The position numbers and the translations under genes were made by a program. A stretch of 16,217 nucleotides of DNA from assembly GCA_013816325.1 (NCBI GenBank), contig JACDEP010000033.1, positions 1 to 16,217 of the forward strand, in the 5' to 3' direction. Of this stretch, positions 15,076 through 16,217 are shown piece by piece (positions within the stretch are counted from its first letter, which is position 1; each line of letters starts with the position of its first letter). The notes below the pieces were generated by a model. It saw only the letters and a program-made list of their open reading frames with translations. It had not been told where the DNA came from and did no database searches. The DNA comes from Methylotenera sp. (GTDB lineage Bacteria; Pseudomonadota; Gammaproteobacteria; Burkholderiales; Methylophilaceae).

Positions 15076-15134
15076 AAAGTTTATGAATAAAAAGTCTATG
15101 AGCACAAGTCTATTAGAAAAAGTCTATGAGTAAA
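15062..15134 (+). repeat. Degenerate short direct repeats between tsaE and amiC
   Basis: Four near-copies of AGTYTATGARTAAA occur: starting at 15062 (AGTCTTATGAGTAAAA), 15078 (AGTTTATGAATAAAA), 15093 (AGTCTATGAGCACA) and 15121 (AGTCTATGAGTAAAT). A partial AGTCTATTA is at 15107. The first unit covers the end of tsaE and the last contains the amiC start. Each unit carries an ATG. Those at 15083 and 15098 open a 16-codon frame that stops at 15131-15133, overlapping the amiC start at 15126. It looks like local duplication of the tsaE tail; any leader-peptide role is speculative. Confidence 0.7.
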
Positions 15135-16217
15135 TACATGTTTAAAAGCTTAGTCTCTTATATTGCCATAGTAGCTTTAGGCTTACTTTCAAGCACTGTA
15201 TCAGCCGCGAATAGCGTCACTGCAGCTAGGGTCTGGCCAGCGCAGGATTACACCCGCATTACGCTGGAAGCCAATAGTCCTATCACTTATAAAATGACTA
15301 TCATCAAGGACCCGGATCGCATCGTAATTGATATCAATGATATTGATTTGAACCCGGCTTTGAAAACACTCACCGATAAAATCTTGTCCAGCGACCCTTA
15401 TATCAAGCAGGTGCGTGTTGGTAAATTCAGGCCAGGAGTAGTGCGCCTAGTGGTTGACCTCAAAACCGAGGTGAAGCCGAATGCTTTTACTCTACCGCCG
15501 GCGGGCGAATACAAGAATCGTCTCGTGCTCGACATTTATCCAGTAAAAGATCCGCTGATGGCAATGCTTGAACAGCGGGAAACGCCTAATACTCAGGGCA
15601 GTGCTACTCAAAACTCACAGCAGTCAGCAAATCACACAACATCGAATCCACCGAACAGCGTGCATGGCGAAGGCTATTCCATCAGCGCCTCAGAACCCAA
15701 GCCAGTAGTAGAACCGTTGCCTATGCCGGATACAGATACCGCAGATGAAATCGCCACCGCTGAATTACCAAAACCTAGTGTCACTAAGCCTGAATTAACT
15801 AAGCCTGATTTAACTAAGCCTGATGGTACAAAACCCGATGTAACTAAACCTGATACTGCAAAGCCAGCCGAAATCATTAAATCACCCAATAGCTTTAAAC
15901 CCCTGACCAAGGAAAGCCTGCGTGAGATCGTCATTGCGATTGATGCGGGCCACGGCGGTGAAGACCCAGGCGCACGCGGGGCGAATGGCAGTCATGAAAA
16001 AGATATTACGCTGATGGTAGCAAAGCGCTTAAAAGCCAAGATCGATAATGAGCCTGGCATGCGCGGGGTATTAACGCGCGATGGCGATTATTTCATCCCC
16101 CTCCATGGCCGCGTGGTCAAGGCGCGTAAATTGCAGGCTGATCTGTTTGTGTCTATTCATGCCGATGCCTTTACCAACCAGGCTGCGCGGGGCTCTTCTG
16201 TGTTTGCCTTGTCTGAA
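15126..16217 (+). CDS. amiC: N-acetylmuramoyl-L-alanine amidase (AMIN + Amidase_3), 3' partial
   Basis: This is a periplasmic zinc amidase that cleaves the MurNAc-L-Ala bond of peptidoglycan, needed for daughter-cell separation. 364 codons are visible and the frame is open at the right edge. A Sec-type signal peptide (residues 1-27, V-S-A before A28) lacks the twin-arginine motif of E. coli AmiC. The AMIN domain (about 31-140) should target peptidoglycan at the septum. A low-complexity Ser/Pro/Lys-rich linker (about 145-255) follows, then Amidase_3 beginning at I-D-A-G-H276-G-G. The zinc ligands H276, E291 (S-H-E-K-D) and H345 (S-I-H-A-D-A) are all present; the distal catalytic Glu lies beyond the window. 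An in-frame TAG at 15114-15116 means no longer N-terminus. ATG 15126 is preferred; ATG 15138 is an alternative. Its place after tsaE is a common arrangement. The choice between the names amiB and amiC is by similarity only. Confidence 0.9.
   Translation, partial: MSKYMFKSLVSYIAIVALGLLSSTVSAANSVTAARVWPAQDYTRITLEANSPITYKMTIIKDPDRIVIDINDIDLNPALKTLTDKILSSDPYIKQVRVGKFRPGVVRLVVDLKTEVKPNAFTLPPAGEYKNRLVLDIYPVKDPLMAMLEQRETPNTQGSATQNSQQSANHTTSNPPNSVHGEGYSISASEPKPVVEPLPMPDTDTADEIATAELPKPSVTKPELTKPDLTKPDGTKPDVTKPDTAKPAEIIKSPNSFKPLTKESLREIVIAIDAGHGGEDPGARGANGSHEKDITLMVAKRLKAKIDNEPGMRGVLTRDGDYFIPLHGRVVKARKLQADLFVSIHADAFTNQAARGSSVFALSE
15783..15866 (+). repeat. 15-bp repeats encoding T-K-P-D-x linker
   Basis: Five in-frame pentapeptides, T-K-P-[DE]-x, run from residue 220, followed by A-K-P (residues 245-247). 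They lie between the AMIN and amidase domains. The DNA units (ACTAAGCCTGAT plus one codon) have diverged at third positions in the later copies, so the array is probably not recent. It likely forms a flexible, extended periplasmic spacer. Confidence 0.85.

Noticed and set aside
15783..15866. Tandem units considered as a CRISPR array.
   Set aside because: Units are 15 bp, contiguous, lack spacers and are in frame with amiC; this is a protein linker repeat.
15674..15934. Minus-strand 86-codon frame with repeated G-L-V-x-S-G units.
   Set aside because: It is the antisense reading of the T-K-P-D repeat array in amiC, so its repetitiveness is a by-product.

Overview
The window looks like a Gram-negative proteobacterial chromosome segment, most likely a betaproteobacterium. 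A Methylophilaceae-like methylotroph is my guess. I base this on the gene content and on the hpt / queG / tsaE / amiC arrangement, not on a phylogenetic marker. It splits into an AT-rich surface-glycan biosynthesis region (about 1-12,890) and a housekeeping block (about 12,900-16,217). All genes lie on the + strand except queG.

Glycan region. The first gene (2-1300) enters from outside the window and is probably a surface-carbohydrate biosynthesis protein. It is followed by a hexapeptide-repeat acyltransferase, a GT8-like glycosyltransferase, a class I SAM methyltransferase and a TylF/MycF-type O-methyltransferase. Next comes a 966-residue membrane protein that joins a GT-C-like glycosyltransferase half to a MurJ/MviN-like flippase half. 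A GT2 glycosyltransferase, an SDR epimerase/reductase and a PglA-like GT4 glycosyltransferase follow. Spacing is tight, with ATGA/GTGA stop-start overlaps at three junctions, so most of this reads as one operon. A 168-base gap holding a good sigma-70-like promoter precedes a PglC/WcaJ-type phosphoglycosyl transferase. A PglF/WbpM-type 4,6-dehydratase comes next.

How the glycan genes could work together (inference). The dehydratase and the SDR protein would make a UDP-6-deoxy-HexNAc. The phosphoglycosyl transferase would load it on undecaprenyl phosphate. The GT4, GT2 and GT8-like enzymes would extend it, and the acyl- and methyltransferases would decorate it. The fusion protein would flip the lipid-linked glycan and modify or extend it on the periplasmic face. 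No separate Wzx or Wzy is in the window.

Housekeeping block. hpt (purine salvage) converges on queG (epoxyqueuosine reductase) with a 9-base overlap. queG and tsaE (t6A tRNA modification ATPase) diverge from start codons that share a single CATG. tsaE is followed, after a short region of degenerate direct repeats, by amiC, a periplasmic N-acetylmuramoyl-L-alanine amidase with AMIN and Amidase_3 domains. amiC runs off the right edge.

I saw no rRNA, tRNA, CRISPR array, insertion sequence or phage gene. The most interesting item is the GT-C/MurJ-like fusion, whose flippase half lacks two cationic residues that are important in E. coli MurJ.
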